Of a stretch of DNA of 64,000 bases, positions 12,601 to 23,795 are shown in pieces. A program made the position numbers and the translations under genes. Where the stretch lies: the NCBI GenBank assembly GCA_025345505.1, contig JANVCC010000011.1, positions 8,323,098 through 8,387,097 of the forward strand, given 5' to 3'. This DNA is from Todiramphus chloris collaris. Taxonomy: Eukaryota; Chordata; Aves; Coraciiformes; Alcedinidae. Under the pieces are notes generated by a model. The model had not been told where the DNA came from and did not search any database. It saw nothing but the letters and a program-made list of their open reading frames with translations. The stretch's first letter is position 1; the number at the start of each line of letters is the position of its first letter.

Positions 12601-15356
12601 GATCCTCATGAAGGAGAAACACACAAAATAAGTTTCCGAATTGATTTTGAGGTAAGATGACAGTAGTGGGGTGGGAGAACATTGTGCATGTGCCAGTGCT
12701 AGCTATGTATGGTACAGCTGTGATTGGAGTCCTAAAAAAAGTGTAACTGGACTAAATTTCAGATGAGTAAGAGTTCTAGTGTGCAACCACTAACTAACAC
12801 CTTTTTCTGTTTTGTTACCGTGCTTCTAAAATATTGTGAACATATCATACCTGAATTAAAATCTAAACACTATTAAACATATGTCCTTATGCCCCTTCCC
12901 TTTCAGAACAGAAGGATTAGGTGAAAAGTGGACTTGGACTGTGGGTAGTGTGAAACACATTAAATTGCCAGAAGATGAAGAATAACTTATCTGCATTTGT
13001 TATGTGTTGAAAGCTGTATCTCTTCTATCAGTACTTTTGAGAGTCAGTTTTTTGCAAACAAGGAGTCTGAGCTTTTAGTTGAAAAGTCTACCAAAATTGA
13101 GACATCAATTAAGCATAGTATGTGTATTTTTTAAATTGCCCTCATGCCTTTGAGGACTTCAGATAATAAAGCATTGTTTGTCATGGTATTGATGACTATA
13201 GCCAATTATTCAAATATATTAAGCGGAGTAAATAAAATATAATAAATTTTTAAAAAGTGGAAAAATAGAAGTGGTTTTAAAAATCTGTGCTGTATAAGGA
13301 GTTGTGCTGAGCATGACCTGAAACAATCCTTTGAATGCCATGAACGGGCCTATATATTCACCTTGTTTTTCAGGTTTTACTTTAAGAGGTTTGTGAAACA
13401 TGCTGGAGAAATACGAATTGCAGCAAGATTTTAGAAGACAGAAATCTATAGCATGCTTTTGCCTTGTGGTAGAAACTGTGAATGTTCTGGGCTGTATCTG
13501 AAATTGCTGTGGGTTTTTTTTTTACCTTCATTGCTTATCTCTGTTCAGAGTGGTGACTCTGTTCTGTCATGCACCACTATTCATATTCTGTTCATACAAT
13601 TTTAAGGTATAGAAATAGTTGGTGTTTTCTTTGACACTTGCTTGTTATGATTCTTTCAGTTAAAAGGTATAATTATCATATAGCCATTCTGCAAAATAAC
13701 TATATGGTAATACTATAAGCTATCCCTCTTTGCGGTTGAGGCACAATTCAATCAGCTAGATGATGTGAACAGTAACTTAGTTGCTTAAGATGGTTTGCTA
13801 TGTTAGTTTTGGGCTCTTGTGAGCACCTCAAAATCTGAGCTGTCCTTTATAAAATTCATTGCAGCGGAGGAAAAAAAATCAGTTACTTAGTATGAGTTGT
13901 TCAACTGCAAGTTGCTTTTTTGGTTCTTATATTTAACAGTTTTATTCTTCTAATTAGGACACAAAAACCCTCTGCAATCTTGATATTTTTCACTTGAAGA
14001 CTAAAGGTCTAGACTCAAGCTAGCAATTAAGTCATAATTACATAAACTTTACATTTCTAGCTTTGCAGTTCAGTTGTACTTGTGTATGTGAGAAAACAAA
14101 TTAACTCAGAGTTATCCCTTTATAAAATATGCAGGTAGTGTATATTTGGGTTTAAGCAATAATGAATGAGGTGATAGAATGGGGATGTATCAAGAGGGGA
14201 AGCATTGCTTGTGAGTTTGGGGGAGGAAAGGGAAGTCTTTTTCTGTAATACAACTGTAAACACATTTTACAAATACTGTAATTCAGGAACAGCGGGCTAA
14301 TTTCCGTTCACAACAATGGGAAATACATCTTTAGTGAGATCTGCTTTTACACTCTGTTTTACAGACAGCTTAATCTCAGTGGTTCTTGAATTTTCCAGTA
14401 TGGGTTATTCTGTTGAAAAGGCTTCTATGGTTATGAAGGTTTTTTGGGACTTTGTTACAGTAAATCAGAGAGAGGAAGAAAAGAAGTCTTGGTTGGAAAA
14501 AATCCTGGTGAACAAGCGAGCTCAACGCTTCTGTGTTTATTTTAGCAATAAAATTTAAGAACTTAATGCTTATATGCCAGTTGTGTGCTGTGTCAAGTTG
14601 ACACAGAGGGGAAAAAAATCCAGTCTGCACTGCACATACATTCATTTACACTAGAGCAAAAACCCACTTGTGTAAACTCAATTTAATCAATTTCTGTTTC
14701 TCTGAAGTTTGAAGTTCTCTGTCACTCTGAAGTGCAGCTTACCATTTTTTGGTTTTTACTGTTAAATAGAATTGCTTTGAGTTTTGTAATACTCGGTATC
14801 AAATCAGATGATTACATATTTACAAACTGTCCAGTTGTGTGATACAGAAACGCTACGTGCAGAGTTTATATATGCAAGATGATCTTCTTAAAGAAATAAG
14901 TCTTTTGTATGGTATGTGGGGTTTTAATCTTTTTGTTTGGGTCTTATGTTGCCTGCTTTTCCCCAGACATGGTTTTGAAACTCTTCAGTTGTATACTAAG
15001 AAAGTATATTTTGAAAATTATGGTGAACTATGTGTTAGCAATTGAATAAAAAAAAAAAAAAGCTGGAACTAGTTAACTAATTGTATTTTATTTCTGCTGC
15101 TTTTTTGACAGCAGTTACCTTTAGATATTTACAGTAAAGTCAAATTTTTAAGAGTTAAAAAAAAAAAAAAGATTGTGGCCTTAGTGTTTTTGTTTATGAT
15201 AGCTTATCCTTAATGGTGACAGTAATAAAATGAAATATAAATTTTATATTTTTATTTGACGTAGTATTAAATGTTATAATAGGCACAATGTGTCAATGAA
15301 TGGGCATGCTTACTTGGGCTTTTTTCTTTCCCTAGTTGTCCCACTGTTGGGAGGTG

Positions 15357-15680
15357 ATCACAGCATCACAAAATGTTAGGGACCTCCGAAGAACAGAGTC
15401 CAACCCCCTGCCAGAGCAGGACAAAACAAGAGCATATAACACAGCAATGCATCTGGACAGGGTCTTTAAATTAGTCTCCAGAGAAGGAGACTTCATAACC
15501 CCAGTGAGGAGTGTATTCCAATGCTCTACGACTCTTAACAATAAAGAGTTCTTCCTCATGTTGAGGTGGAACTTCCTGTACTCTGACTTGAATCCATTGC
15601 CCCTCATCCTATCACAATGCACAAGTGAAAAGAGGTTGTCCCTGCCTTCTTGATGCCCAGCCCTTAGATATTTATAGACA
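15357..15680 (-). mobile_element. CR1 LINE 3'-end fragment, antisense
   Basis: Reading the + strand, the fragment starts with the reverse complement of a CR1 tail (catcacaaaatgttagggacct...ccaaccccctgcc). It continues with typical CR1 wording such as ttcttcctcatgttgaggtg and gcccctcatcctatcaca. The minus strand therefore carries the LINE sense. The 141-codon minus-strand open frame across this region is a decayed CR1 frame, not a host gene. Confidence 0.8.
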
Positions 15681-16723
15681 TAGAATGTGATGTTGAGTGG
15701 TTCTTTAATACATAGATTGTGCCTTGGCAGTCTAATTATAAAAGGCAAATAGTGCAAGCACCAGTTTCAAAACAGAGTTAAGAAACCTAAGATCTATTTT
15801 ATTAGAGCTGTGTTTTCTCCTGAGTGCCATCCCCATGTACTGAAACAAGAGAGGGATATTAGAGAAGAAGGAACCTAGTAAGTTAAGAGTTTTGTCTAGA
15901 TTCTCAGCTTACTCAGTGAGCAGGAGAGAGAATAGAAGCCAATCATCCTTCCTCGCTTATAGAAGGCTATCCTTTCTAATTTGAACAACTATTGCTTAGT
16001 CAGCACTGGTATGCTCCAGAGAAATTGTAAGTGTGCTTAGAGTTAAGCAAGCAATGGAAAGGCAAAAACCTGGTTTTTGTTTTTTGTTGTGGTTTTTTTG
16101 TTTGTTTGTTTGGGGTTTGTTTTTTTTTTTTGTGGGAATGAAAATACATAGTCTGGTCCTTTTCAGTAATTTGTCAGTAAAACGTCGTCTTCTTTTTGTT
16201 GTTGTAAGTAGTCAATCTTTTCCCCATCATTCTGCATCTCCAAAGCAAATTAAAATGACTAAAATCCTAAGGAAAACCTGAGACAGTGATGCATTTTTAC
16301 ATATTTGGTTCACGGTTTGATCAATGTCCTGCTTGTATGTCTGAGATTTTGAAGCATTATATCATGGTATTCTCTGCGTTATACTCCACAGTGTTCTGTC
16401 ATGGCTTTTTAGAATTGACAGTCTTTGCTTTGTAATACGAAGTAAAGAATTTAATCAGCTAATAAGTCATTTGCAATACAAATAAAATCACAAAGGGAGG
16501 ATAATCCACTAGTGAGGCAAACACTGGTAACCTGCAATGTCTTGAAGAGCAATTTCAGGCTCTGTGCAGCATCGTCAAGGGAAGTTCAAGTTCATCTTGT
16601 ATCTCTGATTTGGTTTATGGTCCCAGAGGAAGATGGAACAGCTCCTGTTGCTGCTTCTGGTATAGGAAGTTAGCCAGTAATATCATTCCATTCCTGAGGG
16701 CCTCTGATGGGGGAGCAAGTGAA
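15681..16723 (+). other. CDKL5: CDKL5 intron 1 between CR1 and LTR
   Basis: AT-rich intron sequence with one T/G-rich tract. No exon or RNA gene is recognised. Confidence 0.5.
16072..16136 (+). repeat. T/G-rich low-complexity tract
   Basis: About 65 bp of GTTT repeats ending in a T run of about 12. Confidence 0.8.
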
Positions 16724-17448
16724 TGTCAAGGTTTAGGGTCAGGGCCGCCTGCTAGACCTATAACAGACTCTTCACCTCTTTCCCTTCCCAAAGGGGAAGA
16801 GAAAGGGAGTACGGGGGATAGACTTATGGGTTAGAAATGAAAGCTAGAACCGCTTTAATAATAATAAAATGGAACATACACAAATATATACAAAAATCAA
16901 TATTGAACTCAACACACGCACCCTCCTCTCCCCAATGGCAGTTATGTCGTTGTCATCACTGATGCTGTGAAGCAGGCACTGGGGATGTCCCAGACTGAAC
17001 TCAGTGGCAGACAGGAGCTGGATTCTGGAACTGGATTCTGGAACTGGATTCAGGAACACATGGATAGGGATGGACAGAGTCATCCTTGAATGCTGCCCAC
17101 TGAAGAAGAGAGCTTGACCCTCGTGCTTCCTTCACTTGTACCAAATATGATGTATATGGAATGAAACACCTCGTTGGTCAGTTTAGGTCACCTGTCCTGA
17201 CTGCTTCTCCTGACAGGTGCCACCTTTTACTTTCTGCAGCTCCCGACGTGGTACACAAGATTCCGCAGTGGCCTTGGTCTGCACACCAATCCTTGGTACT
17301 GACTTCTAAACGTGGGGTGTTATCACTGCTGGAAGCAGACACTGCCTGAGAAAACATGCCATTAACTTCAGGGAGTGCAGATAGAGGAGACTGGGCTGAA
17401 AAATAAAATCACTAAGCAGAATTGTTCTGTTCTAACTCAAACCATAAT
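16724..17448 (-). mobile_element. Solo-LTR-like avian endogenous retrovirus element, antisense
   Basis: Read on the minus strand, the right-hand part has the organisation of an avian retroviral LTR. There is an AT-rich promoter or polyadenylation zone (plus strand 16853-16870, ataataataaaatgg), then an ACCCATAAGTC-type stretch, and a terminal ...ACCTTGACA. On the + strand it therefore opens with TGTCAAGG at 16724. The block aacacctcgttggtcagttt near 17165 is one I recognise from avian LTRs. No gag, pol or env coding sequence is seen, so this is a solo LTR or fragment. The left boundary is fairly clear. The right one is uncertain. AGTGAA occurs just before 16724 and again at 17449-17454, a possible 6-bp target duplication, but the inner end does not show a clean CA. 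Confidence 0.6.
17018..17056. repeat. Short tandem repeat inside the LTR
   Basis: Three copies of a 14-bp unit (ctggattctggaa-type), the third with one substitution. The repeat lies within the antisense LTR-like element. Confidence 0.8.
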
Positions 17449-17454
17449 AGTGAA

Positions 17455-18115
17455 TAATCTGCTGCCTTAGTTTTATTAGCATTTTGGTGATGGATCATTG
17501 AAACTGTTTCAAAACAAAAGTTGCAATTGCTGATTCATCCCTGAAATTCCCAGGCATTTCTGAATTTCTGCTAGCCAAAGTAATGGTTTTTGTTGTAGTC
17601 TGCGCAGCAGTATCAAATGCTTTCTACTACACAACATAACCAATTGGTTTATTTAATGTAGAAGATAAGGGGGAATAAAGTAGCAAAGTTATCTTTTGGT
17701 TTTTTTATAGGAAGCTATAAAGACAACATCTGAAAATTCATGGGACACTTCACTTTGCATTGAAAGACTCAACAAGCAATTAATCTTTGTCAGAATAGGC
17801 ATGTGAGCCAAGGTTACCAGTACAAAGTTTAACAACTGTCTTAATTTAGGCGCATCTGGAGGGACTGCAGGTACCATATTGCTTAGAAAACTGCTAGTTG
17901 CCTTGAAGTGTAGGCAGGAACAAAGGAATATCTCAGGGCTAAGGACTATTATGGCAAATTAAAATGTAGGAGTTAACCACGCACCAGGACACTACAGAAA
18001 AAGAAAGGGATAATGTGCAGCTTTTGCACTCCTATTGAATCTGGGAAATGCCTTCCTGTTTTCCTGCAATACCTCAGATGCATCATGCACTGTAGTTTGA
18101 GAGAACTCCAAAAGC
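17455..18115 (+). other. CDKL5: CDKL5 intron 1, no recognised element
   Basis: AT-rich intron between the LTR-like element and the next CR1. Nothing else is identified. Confidence 0.5.
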
Positions 18116-18470
18116 ATCAAAGAATCACAGGGTCGTTGAGGTTGGAAGGCATCTCGGGAAATTCAGCCCCACTTATCAAGCTGGGTTACCTCAAGTGGAT
18201 TACCCAAGGACCATGTCCAGTCATGTTTTAAATATCTCTAACGTGGAGACTCTGTAGCCTCTCAGAGCAGCCTGCTCCAGTATTCAGCTCTCCTCCCTGT
18301 TTCAGTTTGCTTATGCTCAGACAGAACTTCCTTCATGTCAGTTCTTGTCCACTGCCATTTGTCCTTTCAGGGACACATCCAAGAAGAATTTGGCTTCATC
18401 TTCTTTACACGCGCCCATCTTACTATTGGTAAGATCCCTGTCTGGTCACCTGTCCAAAGGTCTTGGCACC
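18116..18470 (-). mobile_element. CR1 LINE 3'-end fragment, antisense
   Basis: The + strand opens with agaatcacagggtcgttgag and ggttggaaggcatctc, the reverse complement of a CR1 tail. It continues with the familiar diagnostic stretches accatgtccagtcatgtttt, gcagcctgctccagt and gaacttccttcatgt. It is diverged and has no intact frame. The host gene is transcribed in the opposite direction. Confidence 0.8.
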
Positions 18471-18842
18471 CTAGTGTAAGGTATGGAGAGTAGCAAAGCC
18501 TGTTGACTCATAAAACAACCCTGAAGACTCTGTTTGTTGGAGTTGTACCATCTCAAGCTGGTAGCTTAGGCAGTTGGAATTCATATTGCCCCTTTGGTTT
18601 TCAGCTCAAAATTTCGATTGTTTTGTATAATAATAAATAAAATCTCATTGTTTTGTTTATGGATTTTTACTAGGAAGAGGTCCTTTCAAAAGTAAGTTCA
18701 AGAGTCATATTTATGAAAATAACTTATGAATACGTCACAAAGTTCCATAACTCTCTCCAAATGACCTTGAAATGTTGTCTGCCTCTATACATCACTGAAC
18801 TGGTTGCTATACTTAATTTGGTTTTCAAATTCAAAGGAAAAA
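18471..18842 (+). other. CDKL5: CDKL5 intron 1 up to the assembly gap
   Basis: AT-rich intron. The last 47 bases repeat exactly after the gap. Confidence 0.5.
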
Positions 18843-18852
18843 NNNNNNNNNN
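18843..18852. other. Assembly gap (10 N) flanked by a 47-bp exact duplicate
   Basis: Ten N bases sit between two copies of the same 47 bp (18796-18842 and 18853-18899, starting tgaactggttgctatac). The right copy runs on into a poly-A run. This looks like two contig ends that should have overlapped at a homopolymer but were joined with a nominal gap. The second copy is probably artificial. Confidence 0.9.
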
Positions 18853-18899
18853 TGAACTGGTTGCTATACTTAATTTGGTTTTCAAATTCAAAGGAAAAA

Positions 18900-21800
18900 A
18901 AAAAAAAGCTTATGTTCCCCAACTTGTGAGATGAACCCTCCTAATTTTGCTGGTATTCTGTAAGAGCTTTGAATGCCTCAGGAGTATGTTAAGCATTTTT
19001 TTCCCCTCTCAATCATCAGTGAGGTTCACAGATGTTGCTTATGCAGTTATAAACAATGTTGCTCAGCAACTTGTAATCTTATCACAAGACACTACCGTAT
19101 CCTTTTCAGTCTCATAAATATGTGTTCAACCTGCAGCTGGTTAATTGCCTCTTTAGCAGTTTCTCTCTAATTCGTTGGTGATCTCTGCTTATTTTCTATT
19201 TCTGTGGATTAACAGAATGAGAAGTAAAACATCACTATCTTATTGATATGACCATGATGATGAAAGATAACGGGTTAGTCTGTGGCAGGATGTTCTCCGT
19301 CTGATTTTTCATGTTGGAGGCACGAGTTGCTAAAGATTCTAGTCGTGAACATGCAGTGTTATTTTTTTGTGAGATTGCCATGGTGATCAGGTAGATTGTG
19401 GAGCACAGTGAAGAAATACCTTTTCTCAGTTTATGAGTTTAGGAGAAAAGGGGAAGCTGGGAACCCCCCTTAACCTGGAGCTATCAGGATTTTTCATGTC
19501 TTGACAGTACAATTCTACTGTTGTTAAAACTGCAAAGGGCAGAGCACAGTAGCCTTGTTGTTATTCTGTTTAATGCTTGCTAGCATTTGAGCTTCTGGAG
19601 TATCCTTAGTTTGCAGATGCTGGTGGTGCACGTCCGAGTAACTAGATAACCTCAGCAGCCTTCTGCAAGCATCTTGTCTTTTAGCACAGGACTTCCCAGC
19701 TATTGCTGGAACTGTGAGGTTTCTAAGTAAGTCTTGTTTACCAGATGACAGCCATTTCTGTTGTACCCCCTAAATGCAGACGAACCAAGTACCACGAACG
19801 TGTGACATGAAAAAAAAATCTTCATGCTCAGGTGCATGTATTTTAATGATCTCCTCTTGTTGCTGCAGCACCTGATCCAAGAACTTCTGTGCTGTTATTG
19901 CAATTTGCTTAATATTACTGAGGCTGACTTGCAAGGCATTATGATTTTCTCTACAAACTACAGTGTATTGGCAGTGATCGCTGTTATTGTGGGGTAATAT
20001 AGATTAAAACAATACTCTATTTATCAGTTGTTCCCGTTGGTACAGAAAGAAGTAACTTGTAGTATTCTGATCACAACATTTCATTATGAATCTGTTTAGA
20101 TGTCCATTTATTCTTGCAACGTTCTGCTGTGTAATCCCTGAAGCAGGGGTTAAAAATGTATGTCTCTGGATCAGGAAGGGGATTTAATACAGCAAAAGTG
20201 CTTGATATATTTATATAAGCAATGAATTAGACTTAAGTGAGGCTGTGCTAGAGTTGCTGTGGGGAATAATAGTACTTGTATTATAAAGTCCATTGTTATT
20301 GCTCTGTATAGACAAGCTCAGCATCTGTGCTAGAGACGTAAGTCCTATAACAGTGGTTGGGTTTCTTTTAATGATATCTGAGGTAATGAGATCTTGGTGT
20401 CTTCTCAGAAGTTTATAGTTTAGCCTGTAAAATGAGCCTGTAAATGTACAGTACTGAAATCAAGACTATTCTTATATACTGGCTTTTAAAGGTGAAAATC
20501 ATGCTAGAGTGGGACAATTTAGTTATTTTGAAGAAGGCAGGTAATTACCTGGATCCCTCAATTTTTTAATTTTTTTTTTTTTTTCCCCGCTGGGTAAAAC
20601 AGTGTAGAGAAATGTATGAATGCTGAAGGATCTTCTATAAAAAACTAACAACTAGATGGAATGAAGTCTTAGTGTCCTTCTCCTTGTGTCCTCTGATGCA
20701 AACTGATTTGCCTACCAAATTGTAGGGGTCCAAAGAGATAGGAACTAAGAGATACTACTGCAGTACAGTTTGAGATCCAAACGAAACCTCAAGATTTTGC
20801 CAAAACTTGGGTTTGTGGAAAATAATGTTGCCAGTAATGAACCGATGTGTAAGATATATGTGCATTTCTCCAAGGCTTCCATTTCTAGTTTCAGTTTAAC
20901 TAAGCTGCAAAACAGGTTCCATGATCTATATTTAAACAATATTGAACTGCTGAGGATGCTGGTTCCAAATACCATTCTTGATTGTGTAACATACCTCTCT
21001 GCAGAGGAACACAAAGGTAGTTCTGAAGTTGAGTCTGATAACATTACATTTTATTATTATAAGTTCTAAATTTTATTAGGAAAATGTCACAATAAAGCAT
21101 TTCTTTGTAAGTTGTTCATATACTGTAGTGATACCCTTATGGGGTCCCTACTGACCATGTGACACAGTGAATGATGCTAAGCCTTAAAAGAAATGGTTAC
21201 TGTGAGTGAACATTGAATCATATTTTCTTGACAGATATATAAATCTAATTATCAATATTAATCTTCAGTATTAATCCAGGAAGCAAGATTTATTAATGCT
21301 TCTCATGATAGAGAAACAACAACATAGCATCACCCAGAAATGAGTTTTTAAGGCTCTGATGAGAGTATGCCGAGTCTCTGCTTAGTAAAAAACAATTTTA
21401 AGCACTTAGTATGTTTCTCCTCAAGCTGTGGGGTTTTATTTTTCATGTTGTGATGGGGAAAAAAAAAAAAAATCATGTTAAACATTTCAGATGTTTAACA
21501 GCCGAAGTAGTGAGAAACAGTGATAAAAATGGATATAAAAAGCTAAGGTTTGAGGGGTTTCTCCCAGTTACCATTCTAGAAAATGCTGGTTCTGCTAATG
21601 AAACTTCATCTCCCTTCAGGTAATCCTGAAAATGTCCTACTGAGTAAGCAACTAGCAGTCTTCAACCTGAATTACATTCACATCTGTTTTAAGTCTCTAT
21701 CAGTTTGCTGATCTAAGTTTTGTGGTAAAGAAGTTATACCCATGAAATATCTAATGAATTGCAGTACTTCAGAAGGGAGTGGTTCTCCCTCCCGATATGC

Positions 21801-23477
21801 AGGATTTGAAACACTTTCCCTGGGTAATTGCCTTTCATTTTGTAGCCCATTATCTTTCACTTTTTCTGTTGTATTGAGCTTTTGTTTTGTTAGGGATCTC
21901 CTTTATTTCAGCCTTTCCTGTTTCACCAGCAGCATCTGTTCTTGACTTCTGGTGGTCTCTCCTTTATTACATCTAGCAGAAGTCTAGTGTATCCATGCTT
22001 TTGCATGAGTTGCTCTTTTGATTTAACCTCTGTTTTGTTTTCTTTCGCTGTTAAACTTCAGAAGTAGTAGTATTATGCAGGAAAGAAATGCTTGGGTAAC
22101 TGATAGGGGCTTCTGGATATGGTCTTAAACATATGGCAGAACAGAAGGCAGTTGAAGGAGTTAAACCGAACAGAAACCCAAACAAAAATCCCAGATCCTG
22201 GTTCAATGCTTGTTCAAAGGTGCAGCGTGGTATTTTAGTTCTTTGTTTTTTCAAGACCACTGGATGCTCTATTTATGGTTTGCAATCCTTAGGCTCATTT
22301 CAAGAACTTTTTTTTTTATTTCAAAGATCAAAGAATATACATTTAAAGCACTCTTCTGTTTATCTTGTAGTGTCAGTTTTATTTGTCGCTAAGAGCAAGG
22401 GAACCACTAGTGCTACGCTATCTACATCATACTGAATCCATCCCTTTCTCTTTGCCTCAGATCTCTGCTATGATATTTCATCAGTGTCATGGTTGTTAGC
22501 TTGAAATTTGTACATTTGATAATTGGATACGCTAATAGTACTCGTATATCATGATATATACAGATTTGGAAATAAAATGGGAGATCTATTAGGTTAGAAT
22601 AGAAAGTGCCACATACAGTAACACCTAAGGTTTTAAATACTGTTATTTCTTTACCAAATGTACAAAATCAAGAAATGGAAACAGTGTAGTCTTACTAGGT
22701 TTTGGTAATACTAGTAGTCATATCCAGAACCACTATCTATAATTAAGACTTCCAAAGCTTTCACTTTAAGACTCAGCTTTTGAATTGCTTATAACTTTTG
22801 CCAAATGTGTCTGGGCTGACTTCTGGGTTTTTTTTCATCTTTCCACCCTCCTTACATTGGATGACTGCCTCAGCCTGATTATTTTATGGATTTGCATGCG
22901 GTTTGGTTCTGACTTTTATTTAAATCAAGCCAAAACAGTTAATTGTAGAGAAAGAAGCTACTTCAGAAGAAAAAATTAAAATGTTTCTTTTAAACACCTT
23001 CAGTGCTGTTACAATATTTAATAAGGAATGGAAGAGTCACTTTCTCATGGTTATGCATTTGCTCATGTTTTCACAAATAATAGTAAAAACCTGCCCAGGT
23101 TTCATACACTTGGGGGGGGGGGAATTAAAAAAAAAAAAATCCTGTCTGATTGTGCTTATTGCTGCTTCAAATTCAGCAGTTACCTGAATCCAAAGATGAA
23201 AAGCCTGAAGACAGTAGAAAATTGACCTAACTTGATGTGGAGACAGTGATTAAGGTATAGGATAACTGTATGGGGAGGAAGAAGAAGGTACTTGAGGACA
23301 AGGTAGGTCTAGATTATTGAGAATCGGATAGAAGAGAAGAAAGTTGGGAGAGAAGGATAGGAGTTGGAACCTCCTGTAATGCCAGGTTTTGGAAGGGGGG
23401 TCTCTTTTGTCTCTCTCTGCTGTGAAGCCCTGTGAACAAGGTATGTCTCTTAGCCCTTTATCGTGCTGTTTCTTCCC
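18900..23477 (+). other. CDKL5: CDKL5 intron 1, no recognised element
   Basis: About 4.6 kb of AT-rich sequence with several homopolymer runs, including T runs near 20570-20584, A near 21460, G10 near 23113 and A near 23127. I recognise no exon, RNA gene or mobile element. The pair of 99-codon frames at 20745-21069 on opposite strands has no family signature. Confidence 0.5.
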
Positions 23478-23795
23478 AGAATCACAGACTGGTTGAGGTT
23501 TGAAGGCAATTCTGGATGTGATCTGGTGCAACCCCCCTGCTCAAGCAGTGCCACCCAGACTCACTTGCTTAGGACCACGTCCAGGTGGCTTTCAAGCATG
23601 TTCATGGGTGGACGCTCTGCAACTTCCTTGGGCAACTTATGCCAGAGCTTGGTCACCCTCATGGTGAAAAAGTTTCCTGATGCTCAAATGGCATCTCCTG
23701 TTTTTCAGTTTGTGCCCATTGCCTCTGGTCCCGCTGCTGGGTCCGCTGAAAAGCTTCTTGTAAAAGCCCACTTTTCAGTGGGAGCAACGATTGCT
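23478..23795 (-). mobile_element. CR1 LINE 3'-end fragment, antisense
   Basis: The + strand begins agaatcacagactggttgag and goes on with caacccccctgctcaagcag, gaccacgtccaggtggcttt and tcagtttgtgcccattgcct. These are standard reverse-complement CR1 stretches. The + strand open frame over this element is a shadow of the repeat. Confidence 0.85.

Larger units (their letters stand above)
2951..15356 (+). other. CDKL5: CDKL5 intron 1, unique-looking AT-rich stretch
   Basis: About 12.4 kb of AT-rich sequence without a recognisable exon, RNA gene or large mobile element. It contains a compact CpG-dense patch (3425-3457), a small tandem duplication near 4367-4392, T/G-rich tracts at 6178-6252 and 9586-9655, an A/C-rich patch near 7921-7975, and poly-A runs at about 15048 and 15156. 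The short open frames here show no family signature. Confidence 0.55.

Noticed and set aside
15002..15062. AATAAA followed directly by poly-A near 15046 as the 3' end of a processed pseudogene
   Set aside because: There is no spacing between signal and tail, no recognisable coding sequence upstream and no target duplication seen.
15332..15757. 141-codon minus-strand frame as a gene
   Set aside because: It coincides with the antisense CR1 fragment and is a decayed LINE frame.
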